Origin: Fraxinus americana
Lineage: Eukaryota; Streptophyta; Magnoliopsida; Lamiales; Oleaceae
Reading direction: 5' to 3'
Length of the DNA: 64,000 bases
NCBI GenBank assembly: GCA_035079005.1
Contig: CM068706.1
Location: 17,037,272 to 17,101,271, forward strand
Positions 48,448 to 60,220 of this stretch are shown in pieces. The notes beneath the pieces were generated by a model. That model made no database searches and had not been told where the DNA came from. It worked only from the letters and a program-made list of their open reading frames with translations. Both the position numbers and the translations under genes were made by a program. Numbering within the stretch: the stretch's first letter is position 1; each line of letters begins with the position of its first letter.

Positions 48448-50089
48448 ATGGGGTCTGACAAGCAGCCTGTCGGTTTGCTAGATACTCTAAATATGGAGGC
48501 AGTTCGGACAATTTTCACTCACACGTATCCCTATCCCCACCAACATTCAAGGCATGCTGTTATTGCTGTCTTCGTGGGCTGCCTGTTTTTCATATCATCT
48601 GACAATATGCACACTCTTATTCAGAAGTTAGACAGCAACGTTAAATGGTGGTCCATGTATGCCTGTTTGCTCGGTTTCTTCTATTTCTTTTCATCTCCAT
48701 TTATAGGGAAAACAATAAAACCAAGCTATTCAAATTTCAGCCGCTGGTAGGTTTATATTTCTTCTAACAAACACTCTTTCGTTTATTGCTAAAGGACTAG
48801 CAAGATTGAGCTAATGAACTATGCTAATTCAGGGGTTTTCATTTTGCAGGTACATAGCATGGATATTAGTGGCTGCTCTCTACCATCTTCCCAGCTTCCA
48901 ATCTATGGGAGTAGATATGAGGATGAACCTCTCTTTGTTTTTGACAATTTTTGTCTCTTCCATTTTATTTCTTCTCTTTTTCCATGTTATATTTTTGTGC
49001 CTCTGGTATGTTGGCCTTGTTGCTCGTGTGGCTGGAAAGAGACCGGAACTTCTAGCAATTCTTCAAAATTGTGCTGTAAGTCCCGAGAACACATCTTCAC
49101 TGAAATGAAACATTCCCAGCACTTATTTTATGGCACCATTTTGTGTAGGTTATAAGTGTAGCCTGTTGTGTATTTTATAGCCACTGTGGCAACCGTGCTA
49201 TTATGAAAGAAAAGGCATTCGACCGGAGAAACTTGGGGCTGGTTTACACTGTGGAACAAGGGAGAACGTGACTCATGGCTTGCAGACTTTGTTCGCATGA
49301 GTGAGTTGAAAGATCAAGTTTGCTCGTCTTGGTTCGCTCCTGTTGGGTCTGCTAGTGATTATCCATTTTTGTCCAAATGGGTCATTTATGGAGAAGTATG
49401 ATTTCTGCTATTATTATGTGATGTATTTCTTATTTAACATTGTAAATATCTTATGATGCTGCAACTTTTGTTTATTTTCAATTTTGCATTTCAGTTGACT
49501 TGTAGCGGCTCGTGTGCAGAATCTCCAGATGAAATTTCTCCCATATATTCCTTATGGGCCACTTTTATAGGACTCTACATTGCGAATTACGTTGTGGGAA
49601 GATCAACGGGGTGAACGTTTGCAGCTGCCTTGTCTTTAAGTTTATATATTATTCTTTTTGCTAGTGGACCATCATTTACTTATCCTATTCTATATATTTC
49701 TATTTTTCCTGCTTGCTGTATACAATGTTGAGGGACCAGTAATGCGAAGAAAAGTAATCTATTTCTCACCTTGTCAATTTCATCTCTCTCTCTCTCTCTC
49801 TCTCTCAAATTAATCTTTGGCTATATTTATTTTTTGTGCTTGAGAAACATATAGTCCCTAATATTGCAACTTGGAACGAATCTGTTAACATTTCCTTCCA
49901 TCCTCATTTGTTAGGTCTCATTATCTTATCAATTTAGGTACTATTTATTAACATGCAACAATCAACAGGTGGGCTCTCACTCACCCTGTGTCACAAAAAG
50001 AATTTGTGAAGTTGAAGAAAAAGCAAATGAAGCCGGAATTTTTGGATATGGTTCCTTGGTACTCTGGGTATGCCCCAGTTAAATCACAA

Positions 50090-50120
<31 letters not shown>

Positions 50121-53100
50121 TTTCCTTCTTTCCCTTTTCAATGTTTCTGATGTTTCAATGCAGGACTTCTGCTGATTTATTCAAGACAGTTTTTGACCTA
50201 CTGGTATCTGTAACTGTATTTGTTGGACGTTTTGATATGCGTATGATGCAGGTATATGTTTATTGCTGCAACTTGTGTTACTTAATCGTTCGTATTCTTT
50301 CCATCTTTTTCAGCAGTGGCAAAAGCTCCTTCCTTTATTATAAAGTTTTCATATATGAAAATTAGATTGGAAATTTTGCTATTATTTTCGAGATACTTAA
50401 TGGAGAGTTATGTGCTCGCTCTAATCTTGAACTTGTAATACTAATATCTTCCTTTTGTTAGTAGATCTAGTAATGGAGGAAAAACATTTGTAATTGTATA
50501 TTAAATTGTTATTGGGAATAAGGTTTAATTTATTGTCTTTATACAGTTATTTTATTATTATTATTTTTTGAAAGAACTAATCTGATGAAAAAACCCTCTG
50601 TGGACGAATATTGCTTTTTCATTGTACAAACAGTTACGGTACATCTTATATTATCTCTCATTTTTCAATTATTAGGCAGCAATGAGCAGAGTTGAAGATG
50701 GAGTTAAACATGAGGATCTTTTGTACAATCAATTTAGTGAAAAAGATGAATTGTGGTTTGATTTTATGGCTGATACTGGTGATGGTGGAAATTCTTCTTA
50801 TAGTGTGGCACGGCTTCTTGCTCAGCCTTCAATTAGGGTCCGATGTAATGATTCACTACTTACACTGCCACGTGGTAACCTGCTCCTTATTGGGGGTGAT
50901 CTTGCGTAAGCAGAAAAACTTTTCTCCTTACTGTTAGTGTTTTACTCGGGTGTCCAAATAATTGGATGTCCAAGAAACATCTCTTTGCTAAGCCATAATA
51001 AAGATTATATATATGTTTCTCTAGACAACACGGACATGCTACTGATGTGCTCTTCTGGAATTTGAATAAGCAACCTGAAGGACTATATATGTCATATGTC
51101 CTTCTATTCCAATCTAGAACATAATTAGATCAGACTGTTCATTCATTAATACTTGATCAGTATCAAAATTGTTAACATAATCCAGTAATTGAATTGATAA
51201 ACATTAAAAGAATAGCAGTAATTCTTCAACTAGCAACAGTTTTTACCTATATTGGTGTGTGATTTGGTCTTTAAAGTTAACCCCTCCCTGAAGAATAGTT
51301 AGTTACAACAGTAATGCTCCATTGAATTTTCTAAGCCTCAAGTTTGAATGTACGTGCAATATTATGAACAAGAAAATTATAGACTTGTTCTCTCTCTTCT
51401 ATTCCCATGATACATCTCTTCCTTGCCTTTGAAAATTATCCGAAATCTTGCTTCCCCTGGATACAGCTCATCCAATAAAACAGTTCTTGATATGGGACAT
51501 AACCTGTTGAAAATTCAATTTTATTGTGATCCCCATTTATTTGCATAATTTACTGAGAAGCCTCGTTTTCTTCTCTCGGTCTGGATTTTGTACTCAATAT
51601 TGTTGGACCATTTAATCTAAAAGCTTAAGTTAGCTGTTAAATGCATATCATTTAAAAATCATCTTCCACATGCCTCCACGTGTAAGCTGGATAACACGTG
51701 GGCAATTTTATTTAAGTGGGTGGCAATGAGACTTGAACCCAGGACATTTGCCTACTCTAATACCATATTGAACCACTTTATTTAAAAGTTGAAGTTGTCA
51801 AATAAGACAAAATGTATATCATTTCGATATTACCTTCTATGCAAATAGATTCATTTAGGTTATCACATACTTTTAAGTCATGTAATGCATTAAATTTAAC
51901 TCGGGACACATTGACTCCTTGTTTTAATCTTGGGATGCTCAAATATCAAGCTGATCTTAATGAGATTTCCTATAATATTGAATGTTAAAGATCGTAGCTT
52001 TCTTTCCAATTCTTTACCGGATCTTTGAGCATTATGCGAATTGAACGACCCCTTCATGAATTTGAGTTGTTAGAGATTGGTGAAATTTGTATTTTTACGA
52101 CTTCAACAATTTGCACACATTGCTTATACTAGAGATAATAGAATATCTTGCTTGGACAACATGTATTTATATTATTCCTCATTTCTACATGTGTTCCGTC
52201 CATGAAATTTTAGGGCTCACAACATGAATAGTTCTGTCTAAACTGTTGGATTTATAACTGGGCTAATATATAGTATGTTATGTACTGATTTCTATTTTTT
52301 TTCTTCAGGTATCCTAATCCATCAGCTTATACATATGAGAGGCGACTTTTTCGTCCATTTGAATATGCTCTGCAGCCTCCATTCTATTACGAAGACGAGC
52401 ACATAGCTGTGAACAAGCCAGAATTACCTTGTGGGGTGGCAGATCTAAAGCAATATGATGGACCACAGTGTTTTGTTATCCCAGGAAACCATGGTTGGTT
52501 TTTTCCTTAGTCCGGCTTTTTCTTAATGGCTTCCTCAGCTTCTGCTAATAATGGCAGTCCGTGTATTTAGTTCCAGCTACCGATGGTTTCACTGCATGTC
52601 ACGTTCTGCATATATCTATTGCTTTTTGTTGCTATATATATATTTTATATCACACATTTACCATTTTACAGATTGGTTTGATGGGCTTCAGACTTTTATG
52701 AGGTGCATTTGTCACAAGAGCTGGTTGGGTGGGTGGTTTATGCCGCAAAAGAAAAGCTATTTTGCCCTTAAGCTTCCAAAAGGATGGTGGCTGTTTGGTC
52801 TTGATCTTGCTCTGCATTGTGATATTGATGTCTACCAATTCAAGTTCTTCTCACAATTAATAAAGGAAAAGGTGAGTGATGGAGATCTTATTATATAGGT
52901 TTCTGTAAGTTGTAACGTTGAATTACATGCAATAATGAAATTTGGTTAAAAGAAAACCTTACTTTCAGAAGTAGAGTTGCCTAGATCTTTTGAGATAGAT
53001 TTACTCGTACTTCTCTACTCTTAAACTTCATTTTAGTTTGCTGCCAGAATGGAAGGATTGGATTATTCACAATCCAAGTGCCAATTTGTGAAAATTGTTA

Positions 53101-56100
53101 TGAGGAAATATTGTCTTCAAGTCCTTTTCATTTTTGATGTACTTTATGCATGAACATCCTTGTTTTCTTCAAAAAAAAAAAAAAATTCTCATATAGTTCA
53201 AGAGATATTATAGAGGCTGAGGGATGTTGATGGGAGGTTTAAAGTTCAAATTCTAAAACAAACTACTCACTCCAATCCATGTCTAGAATCTGCAGTGGGG
53301 TCAGACTACATGGGTGATCCATGACTCATATTCCAACAGTTTTAGTAGTCATGTTGCTACTATGCCAAAAAGTTACATGGAAGAATGGATGGTTTGGCGC
53401 TGCTTTGCTGTTTCCTCATGTAAATGCTAATCAAAATTATTGAGGCACTCTTTCAAATTTGTGCTCATCAGTAATAGGCTAAGCAAGAGCCGTGGAGCAC
53501 TTACAATCATTATATCTAATTACTCACACAGAAATCTGATTTGCTTGATAAATATGATCAAGAAGCTTTAGACTGCATGAAGCATTAATGTGCACCATAA
53601 AATTGGTGCCAACTTTGTATTCTGGATTTCAGGAATACAGTTGCAAGTACTCTGAAGAAATAGATTAGTGGCTTGTGTTTAAAGCTGATATAAGCCTCCT
53701 GAAATTAATATTGAATATGAATATCGGAAATCCAGGAATTTCATGGTGCCAGGTTTATTATTCGCATTGATTTTGTTTCTACATGGTGCTCCTTGACCAG
53801 ATTTCTCTGATGTTTGTTTTTCTTTTGGTTTCACTAGTATAATAATATGCCAAAAGGATTAACCTTCCAGTTTTGGTACTCTGTAATATTCGGGTTTACC
53901 TTGGGATTTAAATTTATGTTCTTTAAACATTTTAATGGTACAATTCGGTGAAGGTCCCACATTATTAAGGAGACATTCTTCAAAAGTTTTGGCTTTTGAC
54001 TTATGAATGATACTTGCAAATGATTTGTTGTTAATCTTCAGTGCAATAGGCAAACTCTCTGACATTCGTGGGGCTTATCTTGTTCATATCTCTTACTTAT
54101 ATATTAATATTAGAGGTTGCTTATGTATCCATGCCCAAGATGTTGTGTTCAGAAGTGAAGTCTCTAGGTAGACATGGTGCTTTGACTCACAAATGAGATC
54201 TAGCCCCTTCGGGTTTCTTTGTGACATATTCTTAATTGCAACAAAAGAAAAAGAAATGATTCGATAATATTGCTCTCTGAATCTTCTAATTAGCATTGTC
54301 TTGTTAGTTGATATATTTATTAGCATATACCTTGTCTCTTGCTTTTGGCACAGTAGGCCCCAGTTGGAGGCTCCCATGACGAGCTATTAGCTTAGTGTTA
54401 GAGGTAATCTTGCATTAGCAGAATGTTTTCTTAAGCTTAATTGCTTACTAATAAATAAATTAGTAAATATTAAAATAAATAATTTTTCTGAGTGGTCAAA
54501 GTTGTAAAAGAGTATGCTACTTATTTTGACAGTAAGGTAAAAGTTATTTTCAAAATTATAATAATTTTTTTCTCTGAGAGTAAGAAAAAAAAGTAATATA
54601 ACCAAGCAGGTTTGAGAGCAAAACTTTACTCAAAGTAACTATCTACCTTTTACTTTATTTAAGCTTGGGCTAACCTGCTCATGTTTCTTCTTATTTTTCT
54701 TTTCCAGGTTGGAGACAATGATTCTGTGATCATTATGACGCATGAACCTAACTGGCTTCTTGATTGGTACTGGAATGATGTGACTGGGAGAAATGTTTCG
54801 CACTTGATACGTGACTATTTAAGAGGGAGGTGTAAACTTCGAATGGCTGGGGACTTGCATCATTACATGCGCCATTCATATGTTCCATCAGATAAGCCTG
54901 TTGATGTGCAACACTTGCTTGTTAATGGTTGTGGTGGCGCTTTTTTGCACCCGACTCACGTCTTTAGCAATTTCAACAATTTTTATGGCACATCTTACGA
55001 AAGAAAAGTTTCTTATCCTTCTTTTGAAGACTCGAGCAGGGTATAGAAATTGAATAACTTTTCAACCATTCTGTGAGATCTATTTTTTCTGATATGGGGA
55101 TTTCTTGCTCAATTTGGATGTGTATTATATATCACACTATCACAATTGAGAAGAGAAAGTCATTTACGCTCAATACATTTATAGAGTGAATGAGAAAGTT
55201 AAGGAATTTGGAACTGCTAATGAAAAGGGATAGAATAAATATTTGGAGAGTCAAATAAGCTTTCTAGGTATAGAGGGACTTGTACCCTCACGATTTTTAA
55301 AGTCGATGGAATTTCCTTTTTACTATAAATCTCATTGTTGTCGGTATTGACATGTAGAATGGGACTCTATCTTTATTCTCGTCCAATAAATCAGTTCTTT
55401 AATTAATTTATCAGACTATGGAGTGAATGATTTGATCAATGAATATTTGATTCATAGTTGTTGCTATTTTGTGTTGATAATTTGATACAGATTGCTCTGG
55501 GAAATATATTGAGATTCAGGAAGAAAAATTGGCAGTTTGATTTCATTGGTGGCATTATATATTTTATGTTGGCATTTTCAATGTTCCCTCAGGTAAAAGT
55601 TATGCAACGTTTTTACCGTAGATTACTTTTGATTTTGAGCATGTTTCATGAAGCTTAGAAAAAAGTAAAAGTTAAATTTAAGTATCTTTTTTGTTTCCAA
55701 ACATGTTTGTGTAAGTTGCTTTTACTATTAAGCCCTTGTTTGAGCTCCATCTTAACGAGGTTTTGGGAAAAATGTATTTTTGAATAATAATTTTTTTTTT
55801 TTGAAAATGTGTGGTTAAAAAAGAAGGAAAAGTTTTGGGTTTACGTGTAATATTATTTTATTGAAAAATGTGTGGTTGAAAAGAAGAAAGAGAAAAATGT
55901 ATTAAAATTAAAATGAAACCCAAACAGGGGGCCTAAGTAAAAAGGGTTAGTTATTTTATAACTTCTACTTCAATGTCAAAATAAGCAACTTTTTTTCAAC
56001 CTTAACCAATAAAAGTTTACTTATGGCAAACATGGTATGAAGAAACAAGGTATCCTAACTACATTTCATCAAGAGCATAAATGAAAGTCCAGAAAATGAT

Positions 56101-58583
56101 GGCTGATAAATTTTCCTCTTTTTGTAGTGTAAGCTAGATCACATCTTGGAGGATGACACATTTTCTCATCAGTTGAAGAGCTTCTTTGGTACACTGTGGA
56201 ATGCATTTATTTCTATGATAGAAGGCTCGTATGTATCCTTAGCGGGTGCCATATTATTGTTAGTAACTACTATTACATTTGTACCCTCAAAAGTTTCTCG
56301 GAAGAGGAGGGTTATAATTGGGATTCTTCATGTTTCTGCACACTTGGCTGCTTCCATGATTCTCATGTTGCTTTTGGAATTGGGAGTTGAGACATGTATC
56401 AGGCATAAATTGTTAGCAACTTCAGGTGAGAATGTGTTTCATCTGATCGATATGTTATAATTATGTGTTCTGCTAGCTTCCAAAGCTGCACGAGTATTAT
56501 CAACCCACATCTTTATCCCTTCTGCTAATGAGGTCATTTTTTAATATATTGAAATGCAATTACATAATGTGTTTCGTCTATGAATATATAATATAGAACA
56601 CATTCTCAGGTAACATGGTCGAATTTTTGTCTTGGTTATTTGATCTTACAGTTAGAATAGACTGCAAAGATATTGAATTGCAGCCTTAGTAATTTAAGTT
56701 TCATCTCAGGATATCATACTTTATATGAATGGTACCAGTCAGTGGAGAGCGATCATTTTCCTGACCCAACCGGCCTTCGAGCACGTATAGAGCAATGGAC
56801 ATTTGGTCTTTATCCAGCATGCATCAAGTATCTCATGTCCTCTTTCGATGTTCCTGAGGTGAAAATGTTTTCTTTATAGGAATTTTTCGATGATAGTTCT
56901 TTTTTATACGTTGGTTTCCATGCCGTTCCTCTCACCTTCATTCATATGATTTATGGATTAAGCACACTGGTTGTCACTCAACTTTATTTTGTTGCGGGTT
57001 ATTTCTGAACTCAAACTTTGTTACAATGTGATCACTCTGTCCGTTGTGGGAAAGGTGACATGGCAATCTTGAGTGCCAACCCAGCTTTTCTATTAGTCAA
57101 ACTAATGGAACCTGTACAGAATGACAAATTGTAGCAAATTTTATTTTCCATTAATTCGACTGAAAAGGTGACATGGAAGTCTAATTATTTGCCAACTTGA
57201 CTAATAAATCAACTTTTCCATGAAGTTTACCGTCATGAAATCTTGCTTGAGTTATGAGAAACACTAGTATATTTAACCCTATGATTTACAGGTAATGGCT
57301 GTCACCAGGAATAATATCTGCAAGAATGGGATGGACTCACTTTCCCGAGGAGGTGCTGTGATTTATTATGCTTCCGTCTTCCTCTATTTCTGGGTTTTTT
57401 CAACTCCTATTGTGTCACTGGTCTTCGGAAGCTACCTCTATGTCTGCATTAATTGGCTTCATTTACATTTTGATGAGGCATTTTCATCACTTCGCATTGC
57501 TAACTACAAGTCATTCACACGATTCCATATTGACCACAAAGGCGATCTTGGAGTTTTCACTCTTGCAGTAGATAAGGTAAAAAAATATACGGTTCATGAA
57601 TTTATGTAGATGAACTTGAGTCATCTTTTGAACAGATTTCCAGGCCCAGTGATACTGGTGTGCTTTTATTTGGCATTACGAGTCATATTTTCCCTTCTGA
57701 ATCTCCATTTAGAAGTGAAAAAAATGAATTAAGGGCACATTTGGTACTCAAGATTGGGCAGGATTGAACAAAAATGTTCGATATTTTAGCTTCATTATCT
57801 CCCTTCATCCTGTCCACTATTCACGAGTGAATCTTGAAATGTTTTTATTGTGGAAAAGATTGCCTAGAATTTCCTGGTTTGCTTTTTATCACTCATTTAC
57901 TGGTTTGAGAAACTTGAGGCATACTCATAGTAGGCATTAGTGAAAATTATTACCTTAACTCTATTAGATGTTCAGACCATTTCCTTGAATACTCTCTTTA
58001 AAAGGTCATCTTGCTGAAAGTATCAAGATCTTCCATTTTTCTCATCTTGTTTTGTTTGGTATTTTGAAAAAATCCTGGCTGGTTCAAACGAAAAAAACTA
58101 CGAAATAGCCTGGAAACCAGTATGGTTATAGCTTAAAAATCAAATATTAAAAAACTGGGATGAAACCTGGTAGTTTTCCAGTTGCCTGAAAACAAAAAGC
58201 ACTTTTTGTTGAGCGATTGAGCCTGGACATATCTCATGCTATGTCCGGTTCAACCCCAGTTGGAACCTTGGCTCAATAGTGATAAGATGAATGCCCTGGC
58301 TCCGTTTTAAAACATTGGCGTTTGTCGTTAATCACCTTTCCAACCTTGCATGTGGATTTTGAGTCTCATTATAAATGTGTCTATGCAGGTTCCGAAGGAA
58401 TGGAAACTGGATCCGAGTTGGGAAGGGGAATCGAAACAGGCACAGCACCCTAGCTACTTTAGAAAGTTTCCTAGCAAATGGCGATCCGTTTCTTCTCAGC
58501 AGGACCCTGTAAGAACTGTAAGGATTATTGACCATTTTGTTATAGAACGAACACAAAAACCTGAAACGACATCAATTCATTGA
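48448..58583 (+). CDS. membrane-bound calcineurin-like metallophosphoesterase (frameshift in exon 3)
   Basis: Multi-pass membrane protein with a metallophosphoesterase domain; substrate unknown. Exons: 48448-48746, 48850-49075, 49149-49395, 49495-49610, 49969-50067, 50164-50251, 50676-50905, 52309-52493, 52672-52871, 54708-55040, 55491-55592, 56128-56425, 56710-56858, 57292-57576, 58389-58583. With one base discounted in exon 3 the total is 3051 nt, 1016 residues, the family length. Hydrophobic segments lie near residues 37-55, 67-86 and 100-170 and again near 690-790 and 875-905. Metal-site motifs: GGDLAYP (431-437), GNHDW (494-498), MTHEPNW (573-579), AGDLHHY (610-616). Defect: GGGG at 49235-49238 where three G keep frame; translation would stop at 49269-49271 (about residue 215). 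Every other exon is open and in phase, so this is a sequence error or a very recent allele. Confidence 0.9.
49784..49806. repeat. (TC)n microsatellite in intron 4
   Basis: About eleven TC units, within the phosphoesterase gene intron 49611-49968. Confidence 0.85.
50090..50117 (+). repeat. poly-C run of 28, intron 5 of the phosphoesterase gene
   Basis: An uninterrupted C homopolymer 22 bases after the donor of exon 5. Such tracts are rare in plant introns and hard to sequence, so the length is uncertain. Confidence 0.85.
51600..51835. repeat. interspersed repeat in intron 7 (TGTTGAACCACC type)
   Basis: Contains TTGGACCATTTAATCTAAAA at the left, GAGACTTGAACCCAGGACAT in the middle and CTCTAATACCATATTGAACC at the right. 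The last resembles the complement of an initiator-Met primer site next to an LTR end. Related blocks occur at about 2063-2335. It could be a small LTR-derived (TRIM-like) element; ends are not defined. Confidence 0.45.
55732..55933. mobile_element. Tourist-like MITE in intron 11, 202 bp
   Basis: Starts GCCCTTGTTTGAGCTCC and ends CCCAAACAGGGGGCC, with TAA on both sides (55729-55731 and 55934-55936). It shares AAAATGTGTGGTTAAAAAAG and TTTATTGAAAAATGTGTGG with the copies at 0.8 and 62.9 kb. It sits between exons 11 and 12 of the phosphoesterase gene and touches no splice site. Confidence 0.82.
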
Positions 58584-58723
58584 TCAGTACTTTGATTTGT
58601 AACAACAGTGTAAGTGATGTTCTTTAGAAGTAGTTAAAAAAATGCAAAATATTAGGTGGGAGAGAATTTTTTTTTTTTTACAATGTAATTCTTCGTTGTT
58701 CAATGAAAACAAAGAGAAAGTGA

Positions 58724-58890
58724 TGTTCTGGTTGTTGCCACCAAGTCTCTTGCTCCTATTAAGCTCAGCCTTAGTAGAAGTGGGTAGCGGAACTGGGTGG
58801 ACGGTCTATCCGCCCTTAAGTGGTATTACCAGCCATTCTGGAGGAGCAGTTGATTCAGCAATTTCTAGTCCTCATCTATCTGGTGTTTCA
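58724..58890 (+). pseudogene. cox1: nuclear copy of mitochondrial cox1 (NUMT), about 167 bp
   Basis: The frame reads MFWLLPPSLLLLLSSALVEV, then GSGTGWTVYPPLSGITSHSG and GAVDSAISSPHLSGVS, which is cytochrome c oxidase subunit 1 (haem-copper oxidase subunit, inner mitochondrial membrane) around the loop after the fourth helix. The similarity begins and ends abruptly. Codons TCA, TCT and CCT (58855-58857, 58864-58866, 58870-58872) stand where the protein normally has Leu, Phe and Leu. It lies about 140 bp past the phosphoesterase stop codon, probably in or near its 3' untranslated region. Not expressible as a protein. Confidence 0.88.
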
Positions 58891-59674
58891 CAGTATGCGG
58901 TCCCAAAATCCCCTTCTTTACTCCTATTTTGGATCTTATACATGCTGCTCCCAGGCCAGTCTTTCTACCCAAGCACATCTTCAAAGAGCTCAAGACTCAT
59001 TTTGATGTGCGCATGTTGTAACTGATGAGTGATCAGATCGACCCACAACTTACCTGCATGGTATTATAATTCTCTTTGTAATTTCTGCTCGTTTCATTCC
59101 TTGTCTCAATTATAATTTTATAATGACAAAACACATTTCTTTCTGACTGTATATTACTCAAACGTATTTCTTTTTCCTGTTCTTTTACTTGCACCATACT
59201 GAGTCCAAGAAAAGTGAAATACTGATATTTATGTTTTTTTTTTTTACAGAACTCGATATGATTCAGGGATCCCTTTATTGGTTTATTTATAATACTGAAA
59301 ACCTTATACCTTAAAGAACAGCCTGTCTCAGGTCTGCAGTTGATATTGTCGACACTATAACATGTTTACTTTGTAGTATTAGATAAGAACGGACAATATT
59401 TCAAGTGTTTTTTTACTTCCTTAATATTGCATTATGGTAAAACGGCCTGGCCAAAACCATGCAACTTAAAAAAGTAACTGTAGTAAATGTGAGAAGAAAA
59501 AGAAGCAATTCAAATAATGGCGCCTCAGGCCACAACAATAGATAAGTACACAGTACACACTTTAATCAAAATCTTCTGTCATTTTTTCAATTATCTGTTA
59601 TATTCCAGGAAATCATGGATAATCCTATATCACCTTATCAGACCAAAATTGTCGATTAAGGAAAAATATGATTA
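58891..59674. other. convergent 3' flanks of the phosphoesterase and DPH4 genes
   Basis: No coding sequence recognised. The first 130 bases after the cox1 segment (to about 59020) stay open in the same frame but match nothing I recognise; they may be part of the same inserted mitochondrial DNA or the original nuclear flank. Confidence 0.45.
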
Positions 59675-60220
59675 TCAATTACTCAACTCAGTTTGCAGCT
59701 TACTATCAGCATTAATCAATAACCGGACTTTAAGCGAGCATGAACCACAAGGAAGAACAACGGATGCTGGTAGAGATTTTGTCGTTTGCAAAAAAAATTC
59801 ATTCCCGTTTTTCATCAATGGATATCCCATATCTGCCAACTCGGAAGAATCGATTACGAAGTAATCACCACACCTGCAGTAGTACGAAAGCTCGAAAAAA
59901 TCGCCAGTATCTTCGATTGACAGATCCTCTAATCTGATATCTTCAGCAGTTGCAGAATCCTGCCTCAAAGATCGCAGATCGTTATCATAGAGTGCACGAG
60001 ATTTTGAATCTCCAAGGATTTCCCAAGCCCTCTGTACCTCTATAAACCTACTGCCCGACTCGTTTGCAATTGATGTTTCACGTGTCATTTGCATTTTATC
60101 TGGATGGAAACTCAGAATGGCAGTTCGGTAGCATGTGCGAATTTCTTCAAAGCTAGCATCTTCCTTCACATCGAGGATCTCATAATGAGTTTTGTGGGTT
60201 AAATTTCCACTCTGGATCAT
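59675..60220 (-). CDS. DPH4: DPH4-like J-domain protein with CSL zinc finger
   Basis: In other eukaryotes Dph4 (JJJ3/DNAJC24) works with Dph1-Dph2-Dph3 in the first step of diphthamide synthesis on elongation factor 2, as J-domain co-chaperone and iron carrier in the cytosol. The 181-residue frame has a J domain at about 12-80 with the catalytic HPD at 39-41 (SFHPDK) and RAWEILGDSKSRALYD. A CSL-type domain follows, with Cys pairs YCRC (115, 117) and PCGSC (158, 161). The start is ATG 60218-60220; the frame is open five codons further but with GTG, and an acceptor (CGTGCAG) lies 9 bases upstream of the ATG, so the rest of the leader is across an intron. Single coding exon. Length and both motifs are normal; intact. 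Confidence 0.92.
   Translation of the reverse strand: MIQSGNLTHKTHYEILDVKEDASFEEIRTCYRTAILSFHPDKMQMTRETSIANESGSRFIEVQRAWEILGDSKSRALYDNDLRSLRQDSATAEDIRLEDLSIEDTGDFFELSYYCRCGDYFVIDSSELADMGYPLMKNGNEFFLQTTKSLPASVVLPCGSCSLKVRLLINADSKLQTELSN

Noticed and set aside
53834..54065. Two overlapping minus-strand open frames in intron 9 of the phosphoesterase gene
   Set aside because: They are short, overlap in different frames and match no family I recognise. They may be a relic of an inserted sequence, but nothing supports a gene.
58891..59025. Extension of the cox1 segment to about 59020
   Set aside because: The frame stays open, but the residues after SGVS do not continue COX1; no other mitochondrial gene was recognised, so the NUMT is ended at 58890.
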